From Thiosulfativibrio sp964387695 (GTDB lineage Bacteria; Pseudomonadota; Gammaproteobacteria; Thiomicrospirales; Thiomicrospiraceae), in assembly GCA_964387695.1 (NCBI GenBank), contig CAYLXI010000007.1, forward strand, positions 1-25,234: DNA of 25,234 nucleotides. The letters run 5' to 3'. The notes below the pieces were generated by a model. That model had not been told where the DNA came from and did no database searches. It saw only the letters and a program-made list of their open reading frames with translations. A program made the translations under genes and the position numbers. This document shows positions 1 through 8,226 of this stretch, piece by piece. Position 1 is the stretch's first letter, and each line of letters opens with the position of its first letter.

Positions 1-1812
1 ATAGCTTGGTAGAGTAACTCGTGTAGAGGTTCTTCCTACCCCAGCTGTTGACTTTTGTTCACCAATATGCTGAACATTTACTCCTCCTGTTAGAGTATTA
101 TCGGGGCTTGTCCATCCAAGACGAAGATTCGCGGTCATATCTGGTCGTTGTAGTAAAGATAGTCCTGTTGTAAGGTTCTCGGTATCAAGCTTGGTTAAGT
201 TTATCTTGGTATTAAACCCTGCAGGAAGGTTGGCAGACAGTTCCATCTCAGCACCTTCTATAAGAGTGGTACCTTCTACATTCACTCTGTGCATGGTTCT
301 GGTTCTGCCAACCACAGAAAGAGTTTCCCAAGCCATTAAGTCTTTAACATTTGTTCTAAATAAGGTAAGACCACCAGACATGTTTTGAGATGAATACTGC
401 ACTCCAATTTCTGCTGTATTACTACTTTCTGGTCTAACGTTAGGGTTGCCAACAAAATTATGCGCAGGACGAGTAAATCTATAGTGAGGGGATATTTCTT
501 TAATGGTAGGAGCTTTAAAGCCTTCACCATAACCACCTTTTATAGAAAACTGTTCATTGAGGTGATGAATTAAATAGACGCGAGGACTATATTCAGTCGC
601 AAACATTTCGGGATCATCGGCTCTTATGCCCAGTGTTAATAAAGTGTTTTCAGTTAGGTCAATTTGATTTTGTACAAAAACCGCTTGATTGCTTAAGGTT
701 TCCGTGCCTCCCCGTACCATTCTATGTTCTAGGGTTTCATCGCGTAGCTCGGCTCCAAAGGTCAAAAAGTGTCGCTCACCCATGGGCATATTAACTGATC
801 CATCAACAATACGGTCTATTAATTTTTGTGGCGTATTAGGCCTTTGCCCTAGTGTTCTGGTGTTGCTAGAGTCAATGCTTGATTCATAAATGCGTAGACT
901 GGTATCTATTGCGTCAAAAGTTCCTTTATGTTCTAAGGAGGTCATAATGCGCTCTATTTCTTGGGTACTCTGGTGGTATACAGGTGTCGCTGGAGGTCTA
1001 ACACGGCTTCGAGTGTCTCTATCGCGTTCTTCATAAGCTCTAGAGTGGGATAGCTCTACCGAGTGTTGTTGATTAATTTCATAATCCAAACTAAATCTTA
1101 ACGATTTTAGGTTTTTGCCTTCTGCTTCAGATAAGTTTGGGCTGTCTTTTTCTGGGGTAGCCTCTTGATCTGCTAGTTCAACTGTAAAACTTAAACCCAG
1201 TTGATCTGTAATAGGACCTGTAGAAGTTAAAGCGATACTTTTTTCTGCTCCTCCTCTATCATCCGTGCGCTTTCCTGCCATAACGCTCACTTTATGACGC
1301 CACTTATCCTGTGCTTCTTTGGTAATAATGTTAATAGTTCCCCCCATTGCATCTGAGCCATATAGGCTAGAAAGAGGGCCTCGTACTATCTCTATACGGT
1401 CAATAGCTTCAAGAGGAATCCAGCTATTTTCAAAGTCAGAGTGCCCGATAACATTGTCAGAGGCGTTGACTCTACGACCATCAATAAGTATTAAAGTATG
1501 GCGACTTTCCATGCCTCTAATATTAATGACTTGCCTATTCATTCCAGTACCTGCAATTGAAATTCCTGTAGTAAGGCGAATTACATCAGCAATGTTTCTG
1601 GCAGGAGTTTGCTTGATTTGTTCTGCGGTGATCACAGTTACCGAAGCAGGAACATCTTTTAGGTCTAAAGCTCCACCTTTTGCCGTAACAAAAACAGGGT
1701 CTAGAGCATCTACCGTAGCGGCCACGACAGGTGTCGCAATAGCTAAAGCAATCGCACTAACGAGCGCTGTAAAGGGCAGGTAAACGCCTTTCTTATAAAT
1801 GATTTTTTTCAT
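1..1812 (-). CDS. TonB-dependent outer-membrane receptor, 3' end cut by window edge
   Basis: The gene starts at ATG 1812 (AGGAG about ten bases upstream) and stays open to the window edge; the C-terminal part of the barrel lies outside. About 604 residues are visible. The N-terminus is a signal peptide: a lysine-rich start, a hydrophobic stretch near residues 10-30, then an Ala-rich cleavage region. A TonB-box-like DPVFVTA follows at about 38-44. The plug domain is clear, with the motifs VTVITAEQIKQ, NIRGMESRHT, IDGRR, RIEIVRGP and YGSDAMGGTINIITK. Barrel strands follow, including the family motif YGEGFKAPTIKE. Members import iron chelates, haem, cobalamin or other metal complexes across the outer membrane, powered by TonB-ExbB-ExbD. 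The plug resembles the Cir/FepA/BtuB group, but I cannot assign a substrate. The promoter region carries AT-rich palindromes that suggest control by a metal regulator such as Fur. Confidence 0.93.
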   Translation of the reverse strand, partial: MKKIIYKKGVYLPFTALVSAIALAIATPVVAATVDALDPVFVTAKGGALDLKDVPASVTVITAEQIKQTPARNIADVIRLTTGISIAGTGMNRQVINIRGMESRHTLILIDGRRVNASDNVIGHSDFENSWIPLEAIDRIEIVRGPLSSLYGSDAMGGTINIITKEAQDKWRHKVSVMAGKRTDDRGGAEKSIALTSTGPITDQLGLSFTVELADQEATPEKDSPNLSEAEGKNLKSLRFSLDYEINQQHSVELSHSRAYEERDRDTRSRVRPPATPVYHQSTQEIERIMTSLEHKGTFDAIDTSLRIYESSIDSSNTRTLGQRPNTPQKLIDRIVDGSVNMPMGERHFLTFGAELRDETLEHRMVRGGTETLSNQAVFVQNQIDLTENTLLTLGIRADDPEMFATEYSPRVYLIHHLNEQFSIKGGYGEGFKAPTIKEISPHYRFTRPAHNFVGNPNVRPESSNTAEIGVQYSSQNMSGGLTLFRTNVKDLMAWETLSVVGRTRTMHRVNVEGTTLIEGAEMELSANLPAGFNTKINLTKLDTENLTTGLSLLQRPDMTANLRLGWTSPDNTLTGGVNVQHIGEQKSTAGVGRTSTRVTLPSY

Positions 1813-1865
1813 AATATTAAACTCCTTCAGCCTTATCCCAAATATTTAGCTATTAAAACTAATAT

Positions 1866-1883
1866 TTGTAATTATTATTACAA
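1866..1883. promoter_or_regulatory. Perfect 7-bp inverted repeat in the receptor leader, candidate operator
   Basis: TTGTAAT and ATTACAA are separated by TATT, giving an 18-bp AT-rich dyad 54-71 bases upstream of the receptor ATG. The decamer GTAATTATTA inside it recurs in near-identical form at 1924-1933 and 1951-1960, on the same strand. The set looks like a regulator-binding array. The regulator is inferred, not shown. Confidence 0.45.
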
Positions 1884-1941
1884 TGGTTAAAAAACACAAT
1901 CTAAACCAGAACGAGAATCCCTGGTAATAATCATAGCGTTA

Positions 1942-1970
1942 ATCTTAATGGTAATAATTACTAATGTCAA
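1942..1970 (-). promoter_or_regulatory. Candidate promoter of the TonB-dependent receptor with operator in the spacer
   Basis: On the minus strand TTGACA (plus 1965-1970) is followed after exactly 17 bases by TAAGAT (plus 1942-1947), a 4/6 match to the -10 consensus. The spacer holds the odd palindrome GTAATTATTAC (plus 1951-1961). An operator between -35 and -10 is the usual geometry for a repressor such as Fur. The leader to the receptor start would be about 120 bases. Confidence 0.6.
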
Positions 1971-2002
1971 TTAACAATTAACTCAAATGGAGGAGTATCT
2001 AG

Positions 2003-2711
2003 GTCTCAAAAAGTGTTGACACTCCATTAATTAACTTCATTGCCTCTATTCTTGGGGCAGCGTTATTACTTTTTATTATTATCGCCGCACTTAATCAACT
2101 AAGTGCGGTTGATACTACATCTTTAGTCGCCTTAATTGCAATGGCTGGCTTAGCTGTAGGCTTGGCGTTAAAAAATTCTTTACAAAACTTTGCAGCAGGT
2201 GTTATGTTGATTGTCTTTAAGCCTTTTAAAATAGGAGATTTTGTTGATATAGCGGGTGAAGAAGGTATTATAGAAACGGTAGGAGTTTTTAGCACCACCA
2301 TGAAAAGCCTTGACAATAAAAGCATAATTATTCCTAATGGAGGAATTTATCAAGGGACAATTACCAGTTATTCAGCCAAAGAAACTCGCCGTGTTGATAT
2401 GGTTTTTGGCATAGGCTATGACGATGATATTAAGCCAGCTAAAGAAATATTGACTAAACTTGTGAAAGAAGATGATCGAGTTTTACCAGAGCCAAAAGCA
2501 GTGATAGCTCGCAGTGATAGCTCTTTGTGACCTTGGAGACTCTAGCATTAATTTTGTGGTGCATCCTTGGGTTAAATCTGCTGATTATTGGGGTGTTAAA
2601 TGGGAAATGAACGAGAAAGTAAAAGAAGCTTTTGATGCCGCTAATATATCTATTCCATACCCACAAATGGATGTACATTTAAATCAAACCTCTATAGGTC
2701 AAGAACAGTAA
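2003..2711 (+). pseudogene. mscS: Broken MscS-type mechanosensitive channel gene (5'-truncated and frameshifted)
   Basis: Translation in one frame from about 2003 to 2530 gives the pore helix and middle domain of MscS: TTSLVALIAMAGLAVGLALKNS, then NFAAGVMLIVFKPF, VFSTTMKSLDNK and IIPNGGIYQG. The last part (LGDSSINFVVHPW ... ISIPYPQMDVHLN) continues in another frame to the stop at 2709-2711. The frame change coincides with a perfect 13-bp tandem duplication at 2498-2523; removing one copy rejoins the two halves at exactly the homologous point. The 5' end is also missing: an in-frame stop lies at 2000-2002, and TM1 and most of TM2 (roughly the first 60-70 residues of an E. coli-length MscS) are absent, replaced by the receptor promoter region. 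MscS releases osmolytes on hypo-osmotic shock; this copy cannot make a normal channel. It converges with the SDR gene. Confidence 0.9.
2498..2523 (+). repeat. Perfect 13-bp tandem duplication inside the mscS remnant
   Basis: GCAGTGATAGCTC occurs twice head to tail at 2498-2510 and 2511-2523. Thirteen is not a multiple of three, so the extra copy causes the frameshift that splits the MscS reading frame. Such duplications typically come from slippage and can revert by deletion. Confidence 0.95.
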
Positions 2712-2778
2712 GTTTATTTTTTAAGTCTCTGCCCAATGGTTCAATGGTTAAACGATTACTTAAGTACAAAGATCGTCG

Positions 2779-3573
2779 TTAATTTCTTTTGGGGTAGTTT
2801 CCTCTGGCAATGAGACCTCCGTCAGAGGTTAATATTGAACCGGTCATCCATTCAGAGACTTCTGAAAGTAAAAATGCACTGGCATAACCCATGTCTTCTG
2901 TTGTGCCATAACGACCTGCTGGCATATTACCCACCCATTTTTTTTGCATGTCTAGTTGTTTTAACACCTCAAAGGTTCTCTCAACTGGCACGACTCCTGG
3001 TGCGAGTACATTTACCCTGATACCATGCTCACCCCATTCTACTGCTTGCACCTTGCTCATGGCATCCATTGCCGCTTTAGAAGCAGCATAGGCGGAAAAC
3101 CATTCACAAGTGGCTTGCCCATGAATGCTAGAGTTGTTAACGATATTACCCTTTTGCTTGGATTCAATACATAACTTAGCAAAAGCGGTGCTTAATAAAT
3201 AAGGGGCTTGACAATTTACGGCTAGAGTTTCATTAAATTGTTGGGCATTTTCATCTTTTAAGCTCAGTGATTTAGCAATCACCCCTGCATTATTTATAAG
3301 TCCATCTAGGCCGTCAAAAAATGACCAGGCCTGGTAAAAACATTCTTGCACTTTATCTAGTTCTTTAAAATCCGCTTGTAGCGTAGCCACTTTAATTTTA
3401 AATGGTTTTAAACTTTCTAAAGTTTTTTTGATACCTGTTTCATTTTGATGCCAGTGTAAAACTAAATGACAGCCTTGAGCTGCTAGCACTTTTGCCATGC
3501 CCGCTCCAATACCGCTGGAAGCTCCTGTTATAAAAATGCGTTTATCTTTTAAATCTGGGAAATGTGCTTTCAT
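2779..3573 (-). CDS. Short-chain dehydrogenase/reductase, last gene of the dcw run
   Basis: A 264-residue classical SDR. The Rossmann cofactor motif TGASSGIG lies near residues 16-23, followed by NNAG, an active-site Asn region (NCQAPYLL), the catalytic Ser in NSSIHG and the YAASK Tyr-Lys pair. The C-terminus has the usual PAGRYGTTED and TSDGG motifs. It is an NAD(P)H-dependent oxidoreductase; the SDR fold does not reveal the substrate. 3-oxoacyl-ACP reductase-like and sugar or pteridine reductase-like roles are all possible. Its ATG overlaps the murG stop by four bases (ATGA), so it is translationally coupled to murG. In most gammaproteobacteria murC sits at this place. It is the final gene of the run and converges with the mscS remnant. 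Confidence 0.9.
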   Translation of the reverse strand: MKAHFPDLKDKRIFITGASSGIGAGMAKVLAAQGCHLVLHWHQNETGIKKTLESLKPFKIKVATLQADFKELDKVQECFYQAWSFFDGLDGLINNAGVIAKSLSLKDENAQQFNETLAVNCQAPYLLSTAFAKLCIESKQKGNIVNNSSIHGQATCEWFSAYAASKAAMDAMSKVQAVEWGEHGIRVNVLAPGVVPVERTFEVLKQLDMQKKWVGNMPAGRYGTTEDMGYASAFLLSEVSEWMTGSILTSDGGLIARGNYPKRN

Positions 3574-4646
3574 TTTTGACCCTGTTTTAATTCTTGCAAT
3601 ATTATATGGGTTATTTTATCGGTCGCTTTAAAAACAGCTCCTTTGCGAATGCTTTTGGAAGCTGATTTTAGTTTAATTTCATCTAACCAGTAAGTTAATT
3701 TTTGAGCTAATATCTGGGGGGTTAATTCTGTTTGTTTAATAATTTCTCCTCCTTGTAATTCAACTAAAACTTTAGCATTCTTGGTTTGATGGTCGTCCAC
3801 AGCATAAGGATAGGGAATCATAATGGCTGGTCGTGCAACGGCCATCAACTCACTAATTGTTAAAGCCCCAGAGCGACAAATAACTAAATCTGCCCGAGAA
3901 TAGGCTTTAGCCATGTCATCAATAAAAGGAACTATCTGGGCTTTAACTTTTGCTTTATAATAAAAATCTTGAGCTTGTTTTAGCGTTTTTTGACCCGTTT
4001 GGTGAACAATTTTGGGACGTTGTTCAGCAGAAAGCAAAGCAAGAGCTTGGGGAACTTTCTCGTTTAATATCAAAGCACCACGACTGCCGCCAATGACCAA
4101 GATATTAAATGGTTTTTGCGAAGTTGGTGTTGCTAAACCTTCTAAACCTGCTCTGATTGGATTGCCTATTTGACATACTTTTTTGCCCGTTATTTTTTTT
4201 TGCGGGAAAGCTGTAATGATTTTGTTGGCAAAAATAGCAAGCCATTTATTGGTCATGCCTGGAATAGCATTTTGTTCGTGCAATACCAAAGAAATGCCAA
4301 GTGATTTTGCTGCAAGACCACCTGGCCCGCAAACAAACCCGCCCATTCCTAAAACCAAATTTGGTTTTAGGGATTGCATTATTTTTCTAGCTTGCCAAAA
4401 TGCTGTCATAATATTAAACGGAGATTTTAACCACCCTACTAAACCATTACCCCTAAGCCCTGCAATTGAGATTTTATAAAAAGGTATCTTGGATTTTTCA
4501 ACCCATTTTTGCTCCATGCCATTTGGCGTACCTAACCAGATAACTTTTATGTCTTTTTTAGTTAAACTTTCTGCCAGAGCTAGACCCGGAAAAACATGCC
4601 CGCCAGTGCCTGCTGCCATAATCATAATTGTTTGTTTAGTTGACAT
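3570..4646 (-). CDS. murG: MurG, lipid II-forming GlcNAc transferase
   Basis: A 358-residue GT28-family enzyme that transfers GlcNAc from UDP-GlcNAc to lipid I, giving lipid II, on the inner face of the cytoplasmic membrane. The N-terminal glycine-rich loop AAGTGGHVFPGLALAE is present, then GGFVCGPGGLAA, HEQNAIPGMTNK, VIGGSRGA (usually GGSQGA) and the donor-binding RSGALTISE with MIPYPYAVDDHQTKNA. Length matches the family (E. coli 355). The ATG lies inside the end of ftsW (11-bp overlap), and the stop overlaps the next gene (SDR) by four bases. No murC or ddl follows. Confidence 0.97.
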   Translation of the reverse strand: MSTKQTIMIMAAGTGGHVFPGLALAESLTKKDIKVIWLGTPNGMEQKWVEKSKIPFYKISIAGLRGNGLVGWLKSPFNIMTAFWQARKIMQSLKPNLVLGMGGFVCGPGGLAAKSLGISLVLHEQNAIPGMTNKWLAIFANKIITAFPQKKITGKKVCQIGNPIRAGLEGLATPTSQKPFNILVIGGSRGALILNEKVPQALALLSAEQRPKIVHQTGQKTLKQAQDFYYKAKVKAQIVPFIDDMAKAYSRADLVICRSGALTISELMAVARPAIMIPYPYAVDDHQTKNAKVLVELQGGEIIKQTELTPQILAQKLTYWLDEIKLKSASKSIRKGAVFKATDKITHIILQELKQGQK

Positions 4647-5814
4647 TTATTATTGATTCTTTTTTATGAACCGAGGTGGTTTTTATACCATTACGAATTT
4701 CATAATCTACCCTTAATGCCAAGCCAAGTGCCATGCAAAAAATCAAAGCACTGGATCCTCCGTAACTCATAAGTGGCAAGGTCAGCCCTTTAGTTGGGAA
4801 AAGACCTAAATTTACGCCCATATTAATGATAACTTGTAAAATAATCCAGACTCCTACACCGTAGGCAATTAAGCCGCCAAAAAATTCTGATTTAACAAAT
4901 GCTTTTCGACCTATTCTAAACAAGCGATAACAGATAAGTGTATAAAGCAAAACCAAAAAAGTCACGCCAATTAAACCAAACTCTTCTGCATAAATGGAGA
5001 ATAAAAAGTCAGTATGGGCATCGGGCAAATAAAGTAATTTTTGGACACTTTCTCCAATTCCAACACCAAACCACTCCCCTCTTCCCGAGGCAATAAGAGC
5101 TTGTGTAAGTTGGTAGCCGTGACCAAAAGGGTCTGCCCAAGGGTCGAGAAAACTGGTTACTCTAGCTATTCTATAAGGTTCGATTATAACCAAAACTATC
5201 AACAAACTAGCTAAAGGTAAAACTGTAATCGCAAAGTATCGCCAAGGTGCTCCCGCTATTAACAGCATACCTGTAATAATGACGGCAATAACAAAAGTAC
5301 TGCCAAAATCAGGTTGCATCAATAATAAAATTGCCATGATACCAAAGGGTAAAGATAAGCGCATCACAGCAGATAAGCTTTCTTTTACTGCCTCTGAATG
5401 GCGCTCTAAATATCCTGCCATAAAAACAATTATGGCCATTTTCATAAATTCTGCTACTTGAAAGTTCATCACAATTAAAGGCAACCAGCGTTGGCTGCCT
5501 TTAATTTCTCGCCCAAAAATAAGCACTGCAATAAGAAGAACAATACCCAGTAAAAAAATGGCAGCACGATTTTTTTCCCAAAGACCTAAAGGAATTTTAA
5601 GAATAATTAGGGCAACAAATATACCTAATCCAATAGCAAGGGTTTGACGAATCAAAAAATGGTAAGGGGTATCAAAAACTTTCTCGCTAAAAGTGACTGA
5701 ACTAGAAATGACCATGGTTAAGCCAATAACAATTAAAACTGCAACAAGACCAATCAACCAATAGTCTATTGGCCAATGCTCAGATTCTAGCCTCCATTCT
5801 TTAATCTTATTCAT
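4636..5814 (-). CDS. ftsW: FtsW, septal peptidoglycan glycosyltransferase (SEDS family)
   Basis: A 392-residue polytopic membrane protein with about ten hydrophobic segments, the usual SEDS topology and length. Recognisable family motifs are the first helix region (VLIVIGLTMVISSS), GSQRWLPL, FVLQPDFG-type loop seen as LLMQPDFGSTFV, the DAHTDFLFSIYAEEFG loop and the C-terminal FPTKGLTLPLMSYGGSS. FtsW polymerises lipid II into glycan strands at the septum together with FtsI, activated by the FtsQLB complex. Its ATG overlaps the murD stop (ATGA) and its end overlaps murG by 11 bp, so translation is coupled on both sides. RodA is the main alternative SEDS protein, but the position between murD and murG supports FtsW. 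Confidence 0.96.
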   Translation of the reverse strand: MNKIKEWRLESEHWPIDYWLIGLVAVLIVIGLTMVISSSVTFSEKVFDTPYHFLIRQTLAIGLGIFVALIILKIPLGLWEKNRAAIFLLGIVLLIAVLIFGREIKGSQRWLPLIVMNFQVAEFMKMAIIVFMAGYLERHSEAVKESLSAVMRLSLPFGIMAILLLMQPDFGSTFVIAVIITGMLLIAGAPWRYFAITVLPLASLLIVLVIIEPYRIARVTSFLDPWADPFGHGYQLTQALIASGRGEWFGVGIGESVQKLLYLPDAHTDFLFSIYAEEFGLIGVTFLVLLYTLICYRLFRIGRKAFVKSEFFGGLIAYGVGVWIILQVIINMGVNLGLFPTKGLTLPLMSYGGSSALIFCMALGLALRVDYEIRNGIKTTSVHKKESIINVN

Positions 5815-7127
5815 GCCTGCTCTTTAACCAATTTTTCAAACTTTTCTCCTCGTATAATATAGTTAGAAAACTGGTCAAAACTTGCACAGGCAGGAGAAAA
5901 CAATACCACATCACCTGCTTGTACAATTTGTAGTGCCTGACTCATTGCATCTTGTAAGTTTTTAACTTGGGTGAAATCTTTTTCTGGTAAAACCTTGGCT
6001 ATTTTAGCTCTATCTTTACCAAATAAAATACTATGGCGAACATATTTAGCAATAACAGGAGTCAACTCAGAAAAATCGGCATCTTTACTTACGCCCCCTG
6101 CAATCAAAACAATCTTGCTCTGACCAGCACTTTGTATTTCTTTGCCAATAGATTCAAGAGCGGTCACAGTTGCCCCCACATTCGTTCCTTTAGAATCATT
6201 AATCCACTGTACTCCTGATTTTTCTAAAACCAATTGTGTCCTATGGGGCAAGCCTTTAAACCGAGAAAACACTTGCTGATAAACTTCTGCTTTAATATTA
6301 AACGGTGAGCACAGTGCAATGGTTGCGAGTGCATTCAAATAATGATGTGTGCCTTGTAAAGACATATCTGCCACGGGCATGATTTTTTTTGTACCCTGCA
6401 TAAGCCATTTTTGAGAGTTGTGTTCTTGTAGCCCGCACTCAGATGACTCTAAATCAAAGTTAATAACTTTTTGTACTGAATTTTTTTGAGGTTTGTGCTC
6501 GGACACCACCGCTAATTTTGCACCATTAAAAATAGTCATTTTAGTTTGCAAATATTCTTCCATTGATGAATAGCGATCCATGTGATCTTCAGAAATATTA
6601 AGCACTGTTGCGGCAACACTTTGTAAAGAAAAAGTAGTTTCTAACTGAAAACTAGATACTTCTAAGACAAAAACATCATAATCAGACTGATCTTTTGCTA
6701 ACAAATCCAGTACGGGTAAACCAATATTACCTCCTACTACTGCTTGTAAACCTGATGATTTCAAGACCTCTCCCACTAAGGTGGTAACCGTGCTTTTTCC
6801 ATTTGAACCCGTAATGGATATCACAGGTTTTTTTACTACTCTAGCAAACAATTCAATGTCACCAATAATAGCAATGCCATGCTGAGAAAACTCTTTCACC
6901 CAAGGCTGAGATTTTGCTATTCCAGGGCTTAGTACGATTTGAGTTATTTTATCTTGCCAACTTTTAGGAATTTTTCCTGTTGCAAAACTAACTTTAGGAA
7001 AGGTTTTCTCTAAATCTTTGGTATTAAATTCTTTTCGAGTATCAAATGCTAAACATGCTTGATTAGAACCGTCTAAATAACGCAAAACAGATTGCCCTGT
7101 TACCCCTAAACCTGCTACTAGATACAT
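5811..7127 (-). CDS. murD: MurD, UDP-MurNAc-L-Ala:D-Glu ligase
   Basis: A 438-residue Mur ligase that adds D-glutamate to UDP-MurNAc-L-Ala using ATP, in the cytoplasm. The N-terminal Rossmann-like UDP-binding domain begins AGLGVTGQSV, the ATP-binding P-loop ITGSNGKSTVTT lies at about 105-116, and the middle domain has LNISEDHMDRY. The C-terminal domain shows WINDSKGTNVGAT and the ending LFSPACASFDQFSNYIIRGEKF, which is characteristic of MurD. The ATG is preceded by GAGGA, which overlaps the end of mraY; the stop overlaps ftsW (ATGA). Length equals the E. coli enzyme. Confidence 0.97.
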   Translation of the reverse strand: MYLVAGLGVTGQSVLRYLDGSNQACLAFDTRKEFNTKDLEKTFPKVSFATGKIPKSWQDKITQIVLSPGIAKSQPWVKEFSQHGIAIIGDIELFARVVKKPVISITGSNGKSTVTTLVGEVLKSSGLQAVVGGNIGLPVLDLLAKDQSDYDVFVLEVSSFQLETTFSLQSVAATVLNISEDHMDRYSSMEEYLQTKMTIFNGAKLAVVSEHKPQKNSVQKVINFDLESSECGLQEHNSQKWLMQGTKKIMPVADMSLQGTHHYLNALATIALCSPFNIKAEVYQQVFSRFKGLPHRTQLVLEKSGVQWINDSKGTNVGATVTALESIGKEIQSAGQSKIVLIAGGVSKDADFSELTPVIAKYVRHSILFGKDRAKIAKVLPEKDFTQVKNLQDAMSQALQIVQAGDVVLFSPACASFDQFSNYIIRGEKFEKLVKEQA

Positions 7128-7139
7128 AAATATTCCTCA

Positions 7140-8225
7140 CTAACGAAGTTTTAAACTTGCCAGACCTATCAATACTAAAATAATGGTGATGACCCAAAAC
7201 CGTACAATAACTTGTGATTCATGCCAGCCTTTTTGTTCATAGTGATGATGCAAAGGAGCCATAAGAAAAATTCGCTTGCCCTTTCTTAACTTATAAGAGC
7301 CTACTTGAAAAATAACCGAGAGGGTTTCGACTACAAAAATTCCCGCCATAATAAAAAAAACCAACTCTTGCTTTACCGAAATTGCAACCGTACCTAAAGC
7401 AGCTCCTATAGATAAAGATCCAACATCTCCCATAAAAACCTGAGCAGGGTGGGCGTTGTACCATAAAAATCCTAGGCCAGCTCCAACAAAGGCTGCACAG
7501 AAAATCATTAATTCGCCAACTCCAGGAATATGCGAAATACCTAGGTAGCTTGCAAAATAAGCATGTCCACTTAAATATGCAAACAAAGCCAAAGCTCCTG
7601 CGATCATCACCGCTGGCATAATGGCTAAGCCGTCTAAGCCATCCGTTAAATTTACCGCATTGGAGGTGCCTACTATCACAAAGTAACTTAAAACAATTGT
7701 CCAAGCTCCTAAGACAATAAAGGTGTCTTTCATATAGGGAATTAGTAGTTGAGTTTCTGCTGGTACGGTTGACAAAGCAAACAGGCTATAGGCTGCAGTT
7801 AACCCAAAAATAGATTGCCATAAATATTTAGTGCGTGAACGCATTCCTTTGGGGTCTTTATACACCACCTTCATATAATCATCTACAAATCCTATTGCCC
7901 CAAAAGCAAACATAGTTAAGGTGACAATGATCAGGTAATGATTCTTAAGGTCTCCCCATAGAAAAATAGAAACGCCAATGGAAAACAAAATAATAACCCC
8001 ACCCATAGTGGGTGTGCCATGTTTTACTAAATGGGTTTGGGGGCCGTCTGTTCTAACTTCTTGCCCTATTTTTAATTTAATTAACCAACGAATAACTCGT
8101 GGTGCGATTATAAATGAAATGGCTAAAGCAGTTAAAACTGCCATAATCGTACGCATGGTAATAAAATTAAATACGCTAAAACCAGAATGAAACTGTTGTA
8201 AATATTCTGTTAAATAAATTAACAC
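7140..8225 (-). CDS. mraY: MraY, phospho-MurNAc-pentapeptide transferase (lipid I synthase)
   Basis: A 361-residue integral membrane enzyme that moves phospho-MurNAc-pentapeptide to undecaprenyl phosphate. The start is GTG at 8223-8225, one base after the murF stop. I choose it because the N-terminus MLIYLTEYLQQFHSGFSVF aligns residue for residue with the usual gammaproteobacterial MraY start. Motifs are GTPTMGG, the cytoplasmic FVDDYMKV (catalytic Asp pair), NAVNLTDGLDGLA, GDVGSLSIGAALG and the MAPLHHHYE loop. About ten transmembrane helices are evident. Length matches E. coli (360). Confidence 0.97.
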   Translation of the reverse strand: MLIYLTEYLQQFHSGFSVFNFITMRTIMAVLTALAISFIIAPRVIRWLIKLKIGQEVRTDGPQTHLVKHGTPTMGGVIILFSIGVSIFLWGDLKNHYLIIVTLTMFAFGAIGFVDDYMKVVYKDPKGMRSRTKYLWQSIFGLTAAYSLFALSTVPAETQLLIPYMKDTFIVLGAWTIVLSYFVIVGTSNAVNLTDGLDGLAIMPAVMIAGALALFAYLSGHAYFASYLGISHIPGVGELMIFCAAFVGAGLGFLWYNAHPAQVFMGDVGSLSIGAALGTVAISVKQELVFFIMAGIFVVETLSVIFQVGSYKLRKGKRIFLMAPLHHHYEQKGWHESQVIVRFWVITIILVLIGLASLKLR

Positions 8226-8226
8226 T

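Noticed and set aside
1319..1783. 154-codon plus-strand frame
   Set aside because: It is antisense to the plug domain of the TonB-dependent receptor, whose motifs are unmistakable.
2734..2749. 8-bp tandem repeat CAATGGTT between mscS remnant and SDR
   Set aside because: Short, in a 67-bp convergent gap, and no function can be supported.
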